This document shows positions 31,555-40,505 of a stretch of DNA of 40,668 bases, one piece after another. The number at the start of each line of letters is the position of its first letter. Position 1 is the first letter of the stretch. The notes beneath the pieces were generated by a model. It saw only the letters and a program-made list of their open reading frames with translations. It made no database searches and was not told the DNA's origin. Made by a program: the position numbers and the translations under genes. The DNA comes from a virus: positions 1-40,668 of IMG/VR virus record IMGVR_UViG_3300034374_004273; one strand, written 5' to 3'.

Positions 31555-33741
31555 TTATTGGTAATCTACGTAAGATTCTACTCCTGAAGAACTACCAGAA
31601 TCTCCTTCTGATACTCGTCTGGCTACGTCTCTAATATTATCTATATAAGCTTTTTCCCACTGCGCTTTAAACGCATTTGCTGCTTTAATATCATTTCCAA
31701 AACTATTATATTTTCCTTGGGCGCGGAAATCCGCCATAAACGCGGCACTAGCGTCTTTTGCTAGATCGTGTGCCTTATCTTGCTTCCACAGCTCCCACTT
31801 AAAGCCATTTTGGATCATATTTTGTGACTGAATTACAGCATCTTGGGCTTTTTTATCAAGCTCTTCTTTGCCCATATTTGGATTTTGGCTCTTAAGATAA
31901 GCTCTTTCTCTAGCCACCTGTCTATCAAAAGTTGTAGGCGCATTAACTTGCATTTTTGCTATGCGATACTGTTGTTCTCTATTAAGCGCGTTTTGGTCCC
32001 CAGTAAAGGTTCTATCAATTTCTTTTTGCACTGTTTGCCAAGCTCGTTCTTTATCTTTTTCACTAGCTTGAAACTCTCTACCTTTTCTACCTTCTGATAT
32101 TGTCAAAGCTCGGTCAAGAACTTTTTCAGAGCTGTTCCACTCCCTACTTAATCTATTCTCTCTAGAAGTAAATTCGTTTTGTGCTTCTTGAATATCTCTC
32201 TTAGTAACAAGATCTAAAAGTTGCATTCTTTCCTGCGAATCTCGGCTCATATCTGCGATTGCAAATTTGTTTCTTTCTCCAAGTAACGCAAGTTGAGTCT
32301 TAATTTCTCTATCTGCTTCATCGCCATAAAGCCCCATTGATGCTTTAAGTTGCTCCATTTTTCTGTTGTTGACAATAACATCGGACGCAGCAGCTCGATC
32401 AAGGGCCGCTTGGTATTCTTTTCGTCGTTCTTTTCTTTGTGCAGTTGCTTTTGGTATTACGTCTGCACCTGCCTCACCAATAGCTTGAGATAGATATGGA
32501 GATTTTGAAGCCGCTACTTTAAATCCAAATTCTGCTATCGACGCCCACATATCTTTATCAGCTTCAGCTTTTAGTGTGTCCTTCATTTTCTGATTGTATT
32601 CAAGCTGTGCTTTTTCATTTTCACCCAACTCAGCACCACCCATAATACTTTTAATTCTATCTCTAGCACTTTCAAGCGAACTCGTCGCTGCTGGGACATC
32701 AGATGTAAACGTAAAGTCTTTATCTTTTTTATTTTCTATAGCTTTATCTAATGTAGGCGTAGATATTGTAGCGGCTACTTCTTCTGTTGTAGTTTTAGCT
32801 CTGTCTCTGTTAACCGCATCTTGCGCAACGGTAAACTCATCAAATTGAGCATTACTTCTTGGTTGCCCATACATTACTTCGTCTGTTCTTACAGGGCCGC
32901 TGTTCTGAATTGCTGTTAACCCAGAGTAAGAAGTCGCCGCATCTCTTCCGTCGCCCGGAAGTGCCTCTGTAGTTCCAGATGAATCTACTGTTGTTAATTG
33001 TTCTCTAACTGTAGGGGCTTTGTTTACTTTTGTTGAATCTACAGGAGTTATATTTGTAAGATCAGGTTTTCCTAAATCTACATCACCACCACGATAGGCT
33101 TCTTCTAATGAAGCAGCATCTGTAGCTATAGGCCCTCCCGATATTCCTCCTAACTCTACAGCTTTCTTTGACATTTCTTCTAAATATTTAGGATCAGAGT
33201 AAGTACCAGGTGCTAACAATCTATTAACTTCTGCTAGTCGTGCTTCAGCAGCATCTAATGAAGGGCCAACATTTTTAAGGCCCAGTTGTTTTTGCCTTCT
33301 AAGTGGTACTAATGCAGTTTCAAGTTGTGTTCTTTCCTGCATCAGAGCGTTTCTATCTACAGGCCTACCACCATCAGCAAATGCAACTAGTCCACCGCCA
33401 GCTGCGGAAGGCATCATATTAGGATCGGTTGGAATTCTATCCATACCTCTAGCCCCCGGACGAGGTGCATATTGTTCCTGCATAGCTGCCATTTGCGCAG
33501 CTTGAGGTGTGGCACCCAGTGCTGGTTGAGGACTACTAAAGACTTGTTGGGCTACTGTTTGTTTAGGAGCTTGCTCCTGTGCTTGTGCGCCTCTCATACG
33601 GTCAATAAACATTCCAGCTAGTACAGCAGCTGTAGGATCAACTAGACCCATTTTTGCTGCTTCAGCTATCTTTTGTTTATTACCACCGTATTCTTTAGCA
33701 ATAGCCTCTGGTGCTTGTAGAGAGTATGGTTTAGTTTGCAT
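31555..33741 (-). CDS. Internal virion protein, gp15-like
   Basis: 728-aa protein, mainly helical with Gln/Arg/Glu-rich repeats at about 480-600 (REWNSSEKVLDRAL, SEGRKGREFQASEKDKERAW type) suggesting long coiled coil. It is placed between the 337-aa and the giant protein, as T7 gp15 is between gp14 and gp16. Such proteins form part of the inner core and the periplasmic DNA conduit. The N-terminus AKEYGGNKQKIAEAAKMGLV is typical of marine podovirus homologues. TAATG overlap upstream. Confidence 0.75.
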   Translation of the reverse strand: MQTKPYSLQAPEAIAKEYGGNKQKIAEAAKMGLVDPTAAVLAGMFIDRMRGAQAQEQAPKQTVAQQVFSSPQPALGATPQAAQMAAMQEQYAPRPGARGMDRIPTDPNMMPSAAGGGLVAFADGGRPVDRNALMQERTQLETALVPLRRQKQLGLKNVGPSLDAAEARLAEVNRLLAPGTYSDPKYLEEMSKKAVELGGISGGPIATDAASLEEAYRGGDVDLGKPDLTNITPVDSTKVNKAPTVREQLTTVDSSGTTEALPGDGRDAATSYSGLTAIQNSGPVRTDEVMYGQPRSNAQFDEFTVAQDAVNRDRAKTTTEEVAATISTPTLDKAIENKKDKDFTFTSDVPAATSSLESARDRIKSIMGGAELGENEKAQLEYNQKMKDTLKAEADKDMWASIAEFGFKVAASKSPYLSQAIGEAGADVIPKATAQRKERRKEYQAALDRAAASDVIVNNRKMEQLKASMGLYGDEADREIKTQLALLGERNKFAIADMSRDSQERMQLLDLVTKRDIQEAQNEFTSRENRLSREWNSSEKVLDRALTISEGRKGREFQASEKDKERAWQTVQKEIDRTFTGDQNALNREQQYRIAKMQVNAPTTFDRQVARERAYLKSQNPNMGKEELDKKAQDAVIQSQNMIQNGFKWELWKQDKAHDLAKDASAAFMADFRAQGKYNSFGNDIKAANAFKAQWEKAYIDNIRDVARRVSEGDSGSSSGVESYVDYQ

Positions 33742-34754
33742 TACTGACCTCCAACTTTAGAGCCTAGATTATATAAACCTAGCCCCGCTAACCCAAGACC
33801 TGTTACCTGTGATGCAAGTGACGGAGGTGGTGCATATGTTGTTGTAGTAGAACCAAGCTGTATAGGAATACCTCGCATCAAGTTACTGAAGTACCCCAAC
33901 TGCTCCATTGGATAATCACGTTGCGCCAAGAAGTCAGCATAAGCTCTATCGTATTGTTGTTGTGAAAGCCCTCTCTGTTCTGCCCCTGCAGCGGCTTGCG
34001 CTTGTAGTCTTTGCAATTGAGTAGCTTGTTGTTGCTGACCAATATTTGCTAGTGACGTTCCGGCTTGAGCAGCTTGCTGTGCGCCTTGTAAACCCACTTG
34101 TGCACCTTGTAGACCTGTTTGTATACCTTGTAATCCCAGTTGTGCACCAAATTGCTGAGCTTTTTGTGCATCCTCAAAAGCCTTTTGCATACCTGTTGCT
34201 TGTATATTAGCTAAATTTTGACCTAATGCACGTTCTCTTTCAGTTTGAGCTAGTAATTGTCTAGCACCGCCATATGTACCTTGCCTAGTAGCCGCTAAAT
34301 TTTGACCAAGTTGTGCCTTTTGTGCATCTCGTATGGCTTCTTGTTTCTGCACATCGAGTACATTTTGCATATAAGGTGACATATATGCTTGCATAGCAGC
34401 TGGACTTGTAGCCATTGCTTGATATTGTTGCCCAGTTCCCGCACCAAGAGCACCAAGCCCGGCGCCAAATTGCCCGTATCCTGTTGCTGCCTGACCTCCC
34501 CCAGTAACCATTCCAGTAGCTGGAGCAAACTGTTCAGGGGTTTGCATACCAAAAGCTTCTTGTTGTATAGCGGTTTGTTCTGGAGTAAAACCAGCAATTC
34601 TTTCGCCACCATATGGCGTATAAGGTCTATACGACTCAGCTTGAGCACGCTGCATTATGTTTTCAAAATATGGCCTCGCGTACTCAGGTAAGTTTGTCTG
34701 AGTTACATTTTGTTGCGTTGGTTGCCCACCGCCGCCACCACCACCTTTACCCAT
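33741..34754 (-). CDS. Internal virion protein, gp14-like
   Basis: 337-aa protein with a glycine-rich N-terminus (GKGGGGGGGQPTQQN), the segment NLPEYARPYFENIMQRAQAE common in these proteins, and a Gln/Ala/Gly-rich central coiled coil with repeats of LQGIQTGLQGAQVGLQGAQ. The C-terminus has a hydrophobic segment (SLASQVTGLGLAGLGLY). In T7, gp14 forms a pore in the outer membrane. Overlaps the upstream gene by 8 bases. Confidence 0.75.
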   Translation of the reverse strand: MGKGGGGGGGQPTQQNVTQTNLPEYARPYFENIMQRAQAESYRPYTPYGGERIAGFTPEQTAIQQEAFGMQTPEQFAPATGMVTGGGQAATGYGQFGAGLGALGAGTGQQYQAMATSPAAMQAYMSPYMQNVLDVQKQEAIRDAQKAQLGQNLAATRQGTYGGARQLLAQTERERALGQNLANIQATGMQKAFEDAQKAQQFGAQLGLQGIQTGLQGAQVGLQGAQQAAQAGTSLANIGQQQQATQLQRLQAQAAAGAEQRGLSQQQYDRAYADFLAQRDYPMEQLGYFSNLMRGIPIQLGSTTTTYAPPPSLASQVTGLGLAGLGLYNLGSKVGGQ

Positions 34755-35190
34755 GCTTTTCTCCTATTCCTGCGTCACCAGCAGGTAACTGAAATGTGTG
34801 CCACAACGATTTGTGTCCGTCATCTTTAAATATCTTTAACCATCCGGGGCGTGCAGTAGCTTCAATGCCATCACAGTTATTGTCGTATGCCCAACACTGT
34901 AACAATTTCAACATATTATCTTTCCACTTATCTAACTCTACACCACCACAAAATACAAGAGATAAATACTTTTTCCTTGGGTACGTCATAATATTTGTTA
35001 CGACTGCGCCCTTTATCTCTTCATTATCAAATGCTATCCACAACGTATGGTCATAATCTGTTATGCAATCTAAGATATCTCCAACTTCATATCTACCATG
35101 CGTATACTGTGCAGCACCTTCTAAATACTTCTCAACTTTATCCCAGCACTGAAATACGTGATCTGGGGGTACCATTGAAACTTTTATCAT
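34747..35190 (-). CDS. GNAT-like protein, gp13-type virion protein
   Basis: 147-aa protein with an acetyltransferase-like fold: HTLWIAFDNEEIKGAVVTNI, KYLSLVFCGG and LLQCWAYDNNCDGIEATARPGW. Podoviruses often carry this gene just before gp14-like genes, corresponding to T7 gp13, which is needed for virion morphogenesis; enzymatic activity there is not established. The start overlaps the preceding stop (ATGA). Confidence 0.75.
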   Translation of the reverse strand: MIKVSMVPPDHVFQCWDKVEKYLEGAAQYTHGRYEVGDILDCITDYDHTLWIAFDNEEIKGAVVTNIMTYPRKKYLSLVFCGGVELDKWKDNMLKLLQCWAYDNNCDGIEATARPGWLKIFKDDGHKSLWHTFQLPAGDAGIGEKHG

Positions 35191-36719
35191 GCAGTGGCGG
35201 TAAGACCTTTTAAGTATTGATCAGCGCCTGAAGGCTTACCTCGTTCTGCATTTTGTCTTGCATTATGTACGTTATCCATCATCGCATAAAGTTTTCTTGC
35301 CCCTGCATCTGAAGATCCATTTCCTATTTCTGATACTGTTCTAGCATCAACAACAAACTCTCCATCTGCTAGTCTTGCTGGCTGATTCTGCCCTATTGTG
35401 GCAGGTATACTATCACTCGTTCCGTCGCCAGCTCCTTTTAAATACCGCCCACCAGCCATTTTATTCATAGCAAGTAATCCGCCCTTTGCCGCACTAGGCA
35501 TAAAACTATACCCCGGTAGCGGGTTGGAAGGGGTGAAGTATGTAAACTCTCTACCTCCACTGCTTAGTATTTGCTGTGTAGTAGGTTGTGTATAAGTACG
35601 TTCGTCGGGTACATAAATACCTGCGGGAGATTTTTCTGGTTCAGCAACTTTGAACTCTTCCTGATCCATAGAATCTTGTATTAGTGGCCCTCCAGCTAAA
35701 GCAGCTAAACCTAGTTTTCCACCTGGGTACTGCTCAGCTAATCTACCAAACCCACCTTCAGTAAATAAATCTTTTGCGCCAGCTTCTACTCCAGAATACG
35801 TAGCCATCGGTGTTCCGGGAGTCGGTACTAATTGTTTACCATAAGTAAGAGTTCCTGTTTTTGAGATAGCATTGCCTGGCATTACGTATTGTTGGTTTGG
35901 TATAGCTCTTCCAGCCAGATAATCCTGGTTAATTACTTCATAATTTTCTATAGGGATCTGTTTATATGTTGGCCCTACTTGAGAAGCTACATCAGATGCG
36001 GCCCTAGTTGCAGTATCAGTAGCGACATTACCAGCCCCTTGTGAAGCCCCTGCTAAACTATATTGAGGCGCTCCAGACATATACGCAGGTTGGGAAACAT
36101 TCATAGTAGCAAGACTTGGGCCACCTCCACCGCCAATTATTCCAGCGTTATTAACATTAGCTCCAAAGTCCATTCCACCATAGTTACCTAATTGGGTGCC
36201 AGCTAATGTTTGTGATTGTTGCCCCGCCAATGCGGTTTTAGCTGCTTCGCCCTCTGCTACTTTAGTTGTTAGATCAGCCCCTGCCCCAGCTGCAGCACCC
36301 ATACCTTGTAACGCTCCGCCTAATTGGGCACCACTATATCCGCCAAGACCAGCCATCAAACCTTCTTGTAGATTACCTCCAGTAAGCATTCTAAGACCAC
36401 CAGTAATCATACCTCTGGTAATAGCCCCACCTAGAGTTCCACCAAGTGCCCCACTAGCTCCAGCAAATACATTTAATCCTGGTACAAAACTAAGTCCAAA
36501 ACCTACTAGAGTAGGAAGAAGAGCTTTAAGGAAACTAGATTTTGCTTCAGGTAACCCAGTATCTGGGTTTATAGTCATTGGATCACCGCCATATTGAGCT
36601 AGTGCCGCAAGACCTCCAACCTCTTTTGGATTCATATGGACGAGCATTGTGTCGCCACCGCGACCTTTAGCTGCTAAATTATCAGCTTGTCTTGCCATTC
36701 CACCTTCAGCGTAATACAT
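35187..36719 (-). CDS. Gly/Ala-rich virion protein
   Basis: 510-aa protein with long glycine/alanine regions (GLNVFAGASGALGGTLGGAI, and about 140-200), hydrophobic stretches early on, and a structured C-terminus (LADGEFVVDARTVSEIGNGS, ARKLYAMMDNVHNAR). The LADGEFV-V-DA-TVS-IGNGS segment occurs repeatedly in marine phage virion proteins. Probably an internal or tail-associated structural protein; not a tape measure, given podovirus layout. GAGGAC precedes the ATG. Confidence 0.7.
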   Translation of the reverse strand: MYYAEGGMARQADNLAAKGRGGDTMLVHMNPKEVGGLAALAQYGGDPMTINPDTGLPEAKSSFLKALLPTLVGFGLSFVPGLNVFAGASGALGGTLGGAITRGMITGGLRMLTGGNLQEGLMAGLGGYSGAQLGGALQGMGAAAGAGADLTTKVAEGEAAKTALAGQQSQTLAGTQLGNYGGMDFGANVNNAGIIGGGGGPSLATMNVSQPAYMSGAPQYSLAGASQGAGNVATDTATRAASDVASQVGPTYKQIPIENYEVINQDYLAGRAIPNQQYVMPGNAISKTGTLTYGKQLVPTPGTPMATYSGVEAGAKDLFTEGGFGRLAEQYPGGKLGLAALAGGPLIQDSMDQEEFKVAEPEKSPAGIYVPDERTYTQPTTQQILSSGGREFTYFTPSNPLPGYSFMPSAAKGGLLAMNKMAGGRYLKGAGDGTSDSIPATIGQNQPARLADGEFVVDARTVSEIGNGSSDAGARKLYAMMDNVHNARQNAERGKPSGADQYLKGLTATA

Positions 36720-36762
36720 AATTTGTCCTCACAATCAAAGCACTACCTTTACATTTTACCCA

Positions 36763-37413
36763 TTATGGTGTAGGTGTGGTAGCTATTGCAAAACCTTCTG
36801 TGTTAGAAATAAAATTAACCGTAACTACAGCCGACGGTATACCCGGATATGGGGGTGAAGCAACTTCTGGGTTAAAGTATAAGTCTGTGCCGGTGGTAGC
36901 CCACATAAGTTCTATATACCCACCCGCTGCCAAATCAATATTAAAGTTCCAAACGGCGTCTAAATACCCCATATTCATGTCAAGAGTGTAGGCACGCGCA
37001 GAATATCCAACGTCAGTTCCGTTCTTACGTATCCAAACCTGCGCTGCTTTTGCGCTACCACTACCACTCCATAGCTGACCAGAAAACTGAAAGTTGTATA
37101 TCCCCGGTCTATCTACCGTAAATGTAGTACCACCCGTACCGCTAATAGTAATACCATTTTGGAAATAAGTGTTGCCAAACTTTAGCTTATATGCTGTATT
37201 TATTGCGGCTACCGTTTGAGCCGTAGTGTCGTAGTAGAGCGCCGTTGGTACATTTAGTTGCGCTGCACCAAGAGTATCACTCAATGCAGTTAAATCACCA
37301 TCTAGTCGGTTAAAGTAAAGACGGAGCGTGTCGTTAAATATAGTAGACCGTTGCCTATCATATACATCAGTAGGCTGTGGTAACGACGGTGCTCTTACTT
37401 TATAAAAAGGCAT
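36763..37413 (-). CDS. Tail fibre-type protein with C1q-like domain
   Basis: 216-aa protein. The N-terminal ~70 residues contain a coiled region (IFNDTLRLYFNRLDGDLTAL) that would trimerise, followed by a C1q/TNF-like jelly roll (about 75-210: FTVDRPGIYNFQFSGQL, AQVWIRKNGTDVGYSA, YIELMWATTGT). This fold is common in receptor-binding tips. Overlap TAATG with the upstream tail gene. Likely a host-attachment component. Confidence 0.75.
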   Translation of the reverse strand: MPFYKVRAPSLPQPTDVYDRQRSTIFNDTLRLYFNRLDGDLTALSDTLGAAQLNVPTALYYDTTAQTVAAINTAYKLKFGNTYFQNGITISGTGGTTFTVDRPGIYNFQFSGQLWSGSGSAKAAQVWIRKNGTDVGYSARAYTLDMNMGYLDAVWNFNIDLAAGGYIELMWATTGTDLYFNPEVASPPYPGIPSAVVTVNFISNTEGFAIATTPTP

Positions 37414-39287
37414 TAACGTCTTCCATCTGGTCTAACATCAATACGTGGGCTACCTAACTGCCATTTAACCCCTAAATCACTTGAACTAATCTTAAGCGCC
37501 ATTTGTCTGGCTCTAGCTCGAATAAACAACTGGTCGGTATATATTCCAACAGAAGATTCAACTACTGCATCGGTATCTGCTACATCAGACTGGAATGTAC
37601 TACCAGGAAAATTACGAGGTCTTACTTGGAATGTAACTTCGGGGGTAGCTGCTTCAGAGCCAGTAAAGTTGAGGTCTGGAATAATACGACGGCTAAGCAT
37701 AAACTGATCTCCGTCTGCCAAATCAAAGTCGGAAGACTGTATATAAGCAGCTAAAGGAGCACCGTCAGCGTCTACTCCATCCTCATGGAAATATAAATTA
37801 CCGTCGGTATCAGTTTCTCCAGTATACGCAGCTTGTGGAAAATCTCTTAGTGAAGTATCTAACCATGCTGTTCTAGATAATTGACCGTAGTACCAGACTT
37901 TTTCTAGATGGTTATAAACAACATAACGGTCATTCCAGTTTGAACTGCCGCTTGCATAAAACCACCAGACTTCATTAAAACCTTCATTATTACCACATAT
38001 AATCTGATCTGACTGAGTGTAGTTAATATCATTAAACACATACTCTCGTACTTCACAAGGTAGCGTTTCAACTCGACCAGAATAAGCATAGAACTTATCG
38101 TGCCCCATCCAGTACACAACGTTATTTACAGACGTACAGCCACGAGGGGATATCATAGATACATTATCAGCCAATTCCTGTATCCCAAATACATCTGTAG
38201 TGCCCAAGAACTGTAGAGAATAAAGCTGTGCTTCAGTCCAAACCAATATCTCCTGTCTGGTAGCTAGGCCGCGAACAATTCTAGAACCCCTCGATACTTG
38301 TAAGAAACCAGCACTATTAGTTACTTCTGGTGTCCAGTTAACTGGATCATCTTGGTTAGACCATCTAATTAACAAACGATCTTGGTCACCACCACCATAT
38401 GGAGTGCACCCTAGCGCAATTAAGTGCTTATCGTTCTGGGATACTAATACCTGCATAGCTATAGCAGGGACATCACTAGCGCCACCTAAAGATGAAAGAA
38501 GCACCGCTCTGTTAGACAATGCACTAGATGGGTCTGCAGTAGCCCCACGATCCCAGTAGTAAATAGCTCCATCACGAATATTGGATACTAAATCATTATC
38601 AAAGTTATCTAACCACCAGTCACGTTGCGGAAGGTCAACTGGCACAGTCGAACCAAGACCCCAATAACTACGACTCCAAGTTCCCGTTCCCCAACCATAA
38701 CCTAATGTAACAGAAGGATTACCAGGCTCTATTTCAAACTCAGCAGTAATCCCAGTGCCACCCCCAACTGCAACGGTTGAAGTAGCCGCAGTAGTTACAG
38801 TAATAACAAAAGTATCTGCGTCGATTACTTGTGCAACATGACTTGTATTTAATTCGTCAGCTGGAACACCACCCACTGCTGTAGCACCACTAAATATAAC
38901 AGTATCGCCTTCATTCGCGCCATGAGACGTAATAGTCACAGTAACATCAGTACTACCTGACGAAGTGGCAAAACAGTTATTGGTTGCCGGAGAAGTAAAT
39001 GTCTGCCTAATAGGTGTGATGTTGTACATAACGCCACCCACCTCGATATAGAGCTTTGAGTTAGTACCCATTGCCAAGAAGTTATCGAGATAAGATGTGA
39101 CCCAGTTCCACATTTGACGGCAAACACCTAAGAATGTCTGGCTCGTTTGTTTAGTCCAGCCACCTATCTTTTGTGGAAAACCAGAATAAAAACGCACATT
39201 ATCCGAATCATACCAACCACCTTCATTAGAGTAGTTAGTGACGTTGCGGTTAATTCCTGGTTTTAGTTGTAACTTAATGAACGCCAT
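37413..39287 (-). CDS. Tail/head stabilisation protein, P22 gp10-like
   Basis: 624-aa protein starting MAFIKLQLKPGINRNVTNYS, then GGWYDSDNVRFYSGFPQKIGGW, a hallmark of podovirus tail accessory proteins related to P22 gp10 (packaged DNA stabilisation). An insertion at about 100-170 (TDVTVTITSHGANEGDTVIF) resembles the FCCH-type beta domain seen in other phage structural proteins. The remainder has beta-propeller-like repeats with SVNNVVYWMGHDKFY. It is two bases from the endolysin stop; coupling is likely. Confidence 0.8.
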   Translation of the reverse strand: MAFIKLQLKPGINRNVTNYSNEGGWYDSDNVRFYSGFPQKIGGWTKQTSQTFLGVCRQMWNWVTSYLDNFLAMGTNSKLYIEVGGVMYNITPIRQTFTSPATNNCFATSSGSTDVTVTITSHGANEGDTVIFSGATAVGGVPADELNTSHVAQVIDADTFVITVTTAATSTVAVGGGTGITAEFEIEPGNPSVTLGYGWGTGTWSRSYWGLGSTVPVDLPQRDWWLDNFDNDLVSNIRDGAIYYWDRGATADPSSALSNRAVLLSSLGGASDVPAIAMQVLVSQNDKHLIALGCTPYGGGDQDRLLIRWSNQDDPVNWTPEVTNSAGFLQVSRGSRIVRGLATRQEILVWTEAQLYSLQFLGTTDVFGIQELADNVSMISPRGCTSVNNVVYWMGHDKFYAYSGRVETLPCEVREYVFNDINYTQSDQIICGNNEGFNEVWWFYASGSSNWNDRYVVYNHLEKVWYYGQLSRTAWLDTSLRDFPQAAYTGETDTDGNLYFHEDGVDADGAPLAAYIQSSDFDLADGDQFMLSRRIIPDLNFTGSEAATPEVTFQVRPRNFPGSTFQSDVADTDAVVESSVGIYTDQLFIRARARQMALKISSSDLGVKWQLGSPRIDVRPDGRR

Positions 39288-39289
39288 CT

Positions 39290-39742
39290 TTATACCAATT
39301 CAAAATGAGGAGCATCAATAAACGGTCTTTTTCCCTGTGATCTACGAGTATCAATGTAGTGATTCATAGCAGATTCCATAGAGCCAGTCCACTCACATAT
39401 ATTATTTACATTCCAAGCAGCACCCCAACGGATTGCAACATTTAATTCTTTTGCGGCTTGTTTCACAGCATCGGCTATATCATCATATAAGTTAAGCTCC
39501 CATGAAACTCTATCGCCTACATAAGCTACCAGATCAACAGCTTTTCCTTCTATATGTTTACTAGCCATAGTCTGGCTTGCACCAGAGTTAACTAGCTCTT
39601 GCTGCCTTTCAATAGTACGTAGCCCTTCAGTTACGCCAAAATCTACCTTAGTTAGCTCAATCGCTTTTTTGACCACTTTTACAAGCTTTTCGTCAACACC
39701 ATCGAGTCTACCTAGACTTCGTTCAGAGAGCTTAAAACTCAT
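39290..39742 (-). CDS. M15-type endolysin (D-Ala/L-Ala-D-Glu peptidase)
   Basis: 150-aa zinc peptidase. SKHIEGKAVD (H63, D70) and DAPHFEL (H146, with E148) are the M15 metal ligands and active-site motifs of VanY/endolysin peptidases. The start is ATG at 39740-39742, just after GGAAGGAA; a longer frame to 39874 exists but overlaps the small basic gene and has no such site. The common start MSFKLSERSLGRLDGV fits the family. No signal peptide, so export relies on the holin two genes upstream. Confidence 0.92.
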   Translation of the reverse strand: MSFKLSERSLGRLDGVDEKLVKVVKKAIELTKVDFGVTEGLRTIERQQELVNSGASQTMASKHIEGKAVDLVAYVGDRVSWELNLYDDIADAVKQAAKELNVAIRWGAAWNVNNICEWTGSMESAMNHYIDTRRSQGKRPFIDAPHFELV

Positions 39743-39743
39743 A

Positions 39744-39896
39744 CTATTTCCTTCCGCCTTGACCTCTATATTTCTTAAAGTTTCTCTTTTCGTTTTTACT
39801 TCTTGGCCTAGAGAATGGAGAACTTCCGTCGCTAGTCTTATGCTTATGCTTAATGCGTGGGCCTTTTTCTCCAATCCCTAATTTTACTTTTGCCAT
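39744..39896 (-). CDS. 50-aa very basic protein
   Basis: Short gene from ATG at 39894-39896 (one base shared with the holin stop, TAATG) to TAG at 39744-39746, one base before the endolysin start. The peptide is about 40% Lys/Arg/His (KLGIGEKGPRIKHKHKTSDG, then RPRSKNEKRNFKKYRGQGGR). Nucleic-acid binding is likely, possibly as a minor virion or packaging peptide. Tight coupling on both sides supports it being real. Confidence 0.7.
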   Translation of the reverse strand: MAKVKLGIGEKGPRIKHKHKTSDGSSPFSRPRSKNEKRNFKKYRGQGGRK

Positions 39897-40303
39897 TACT
39901 TAGTTACTCCTTTGTACTTCTCAAAGCTACGCAAGCCACCAAGTCCTAGCATACCCATAAGCACGGTCATCAACTGCCCCATGTCAAAATCTGGGAGAGG
40001 AGGGGTTTCCATTCCGTAGTAAGCCAAGACAAAAATAGCCAAAGGCTGGATAACGAAATGATAAGCAAAGGCAGTACCGCAAACCCAACCCACGAACGGT
40101 CTCCAACCACCTTTAAAAGTCGAATTACTAGCTGCTTCCGCCTTGTTAACCTCGATTTGGGCCAAGGCCAATTGGTGCGCGTGGTTGTCCGCCATCGTAG
40201 CAATTTCATGAGCTAACTTCGCTTTCTGGTCTTTATCTTCTATGACCTTATCTAAAAGTCCGGTTACTGGTTCAATTAAAGCACTTAGAAATGGTATTGC
40301 CAT
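39896..40303 (-). CDS. Holin, 3TM GTA-holin-like
   Basis: 135-aa membrane protein. The N-terminal amphipathic region (about 1-60) has a helix with KLAHEIATMADNHAHQLALA. Next is the signature FKGGWRPFVGWVC, then hydrophobic spans at about 70-95 and 110-128. This pattern matches the GTA_holin_3TM type. It would make lesions in the inner membrane and release the endolysin encoded two genes later. Confidence 0.88.
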   Translation of the reverse strand: MAIPFLSALIEPVTGLLDKVIEDKDQKAKLAHEIATMADNHAHQLALAQIEVNKAEAASNSTFKGGWRPFVGWVCGTAFAYHFVIQPLAIFVLAYYGMETPPLPDFDMGQLMTVLMGMLGLGGLRSFEKYKGVTK

Positions 40304-40328
40304 AAATTTTCCTTATTTCGTTGGCATT

Positions 40329-40496
40329 TTATTTAGAGCATTTGCAAATATCTATGCCGCATTTTGCGAGCACCCAAACAATAAACTGTTTAATTTTTCT
40401 AAATACCCATATAACAACTTTTTTAACCCAATCTAAAATTGTTTCGATACAAATAATAAACCAGTTTAAAATTTTTCCTATAAATTCAAGAATCAT
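40329..40496 (-). CDS. 55-aa amphipathic membrane-associated peptide
   Basis: ATG at 40494-40496 preceded by AGGAG, TAA at 40329-40331. The peptide alternates Ile/Val/Trp/Phe with Lys/Asp/Glu (starts MILEFIGKILNWFIICIETI), giving repeated amphipathic helices, and ends with cysteines (KCGIDICKCSK). It lies between a zinc-ribbon protein and the holin, so it may be a second lysis or membrane factor. The family is not recognised. Confidence 0.6.
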   Translation of the reverse strand: MILEFIGKILNWFIICIETILDWVKKVVIWVFRKIKQFIVWVLAKCGIDICKCSK

Positions 40497-40505
40497 AATA
40501 ATCTC

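Noticed and set aside
39290-39874. Longer 194-aa start for the endolysin
   Set aside because: The extra N-terminus overlaps a coupled 50-aa gene, has no ribosome site, and does not fit the usual family start.
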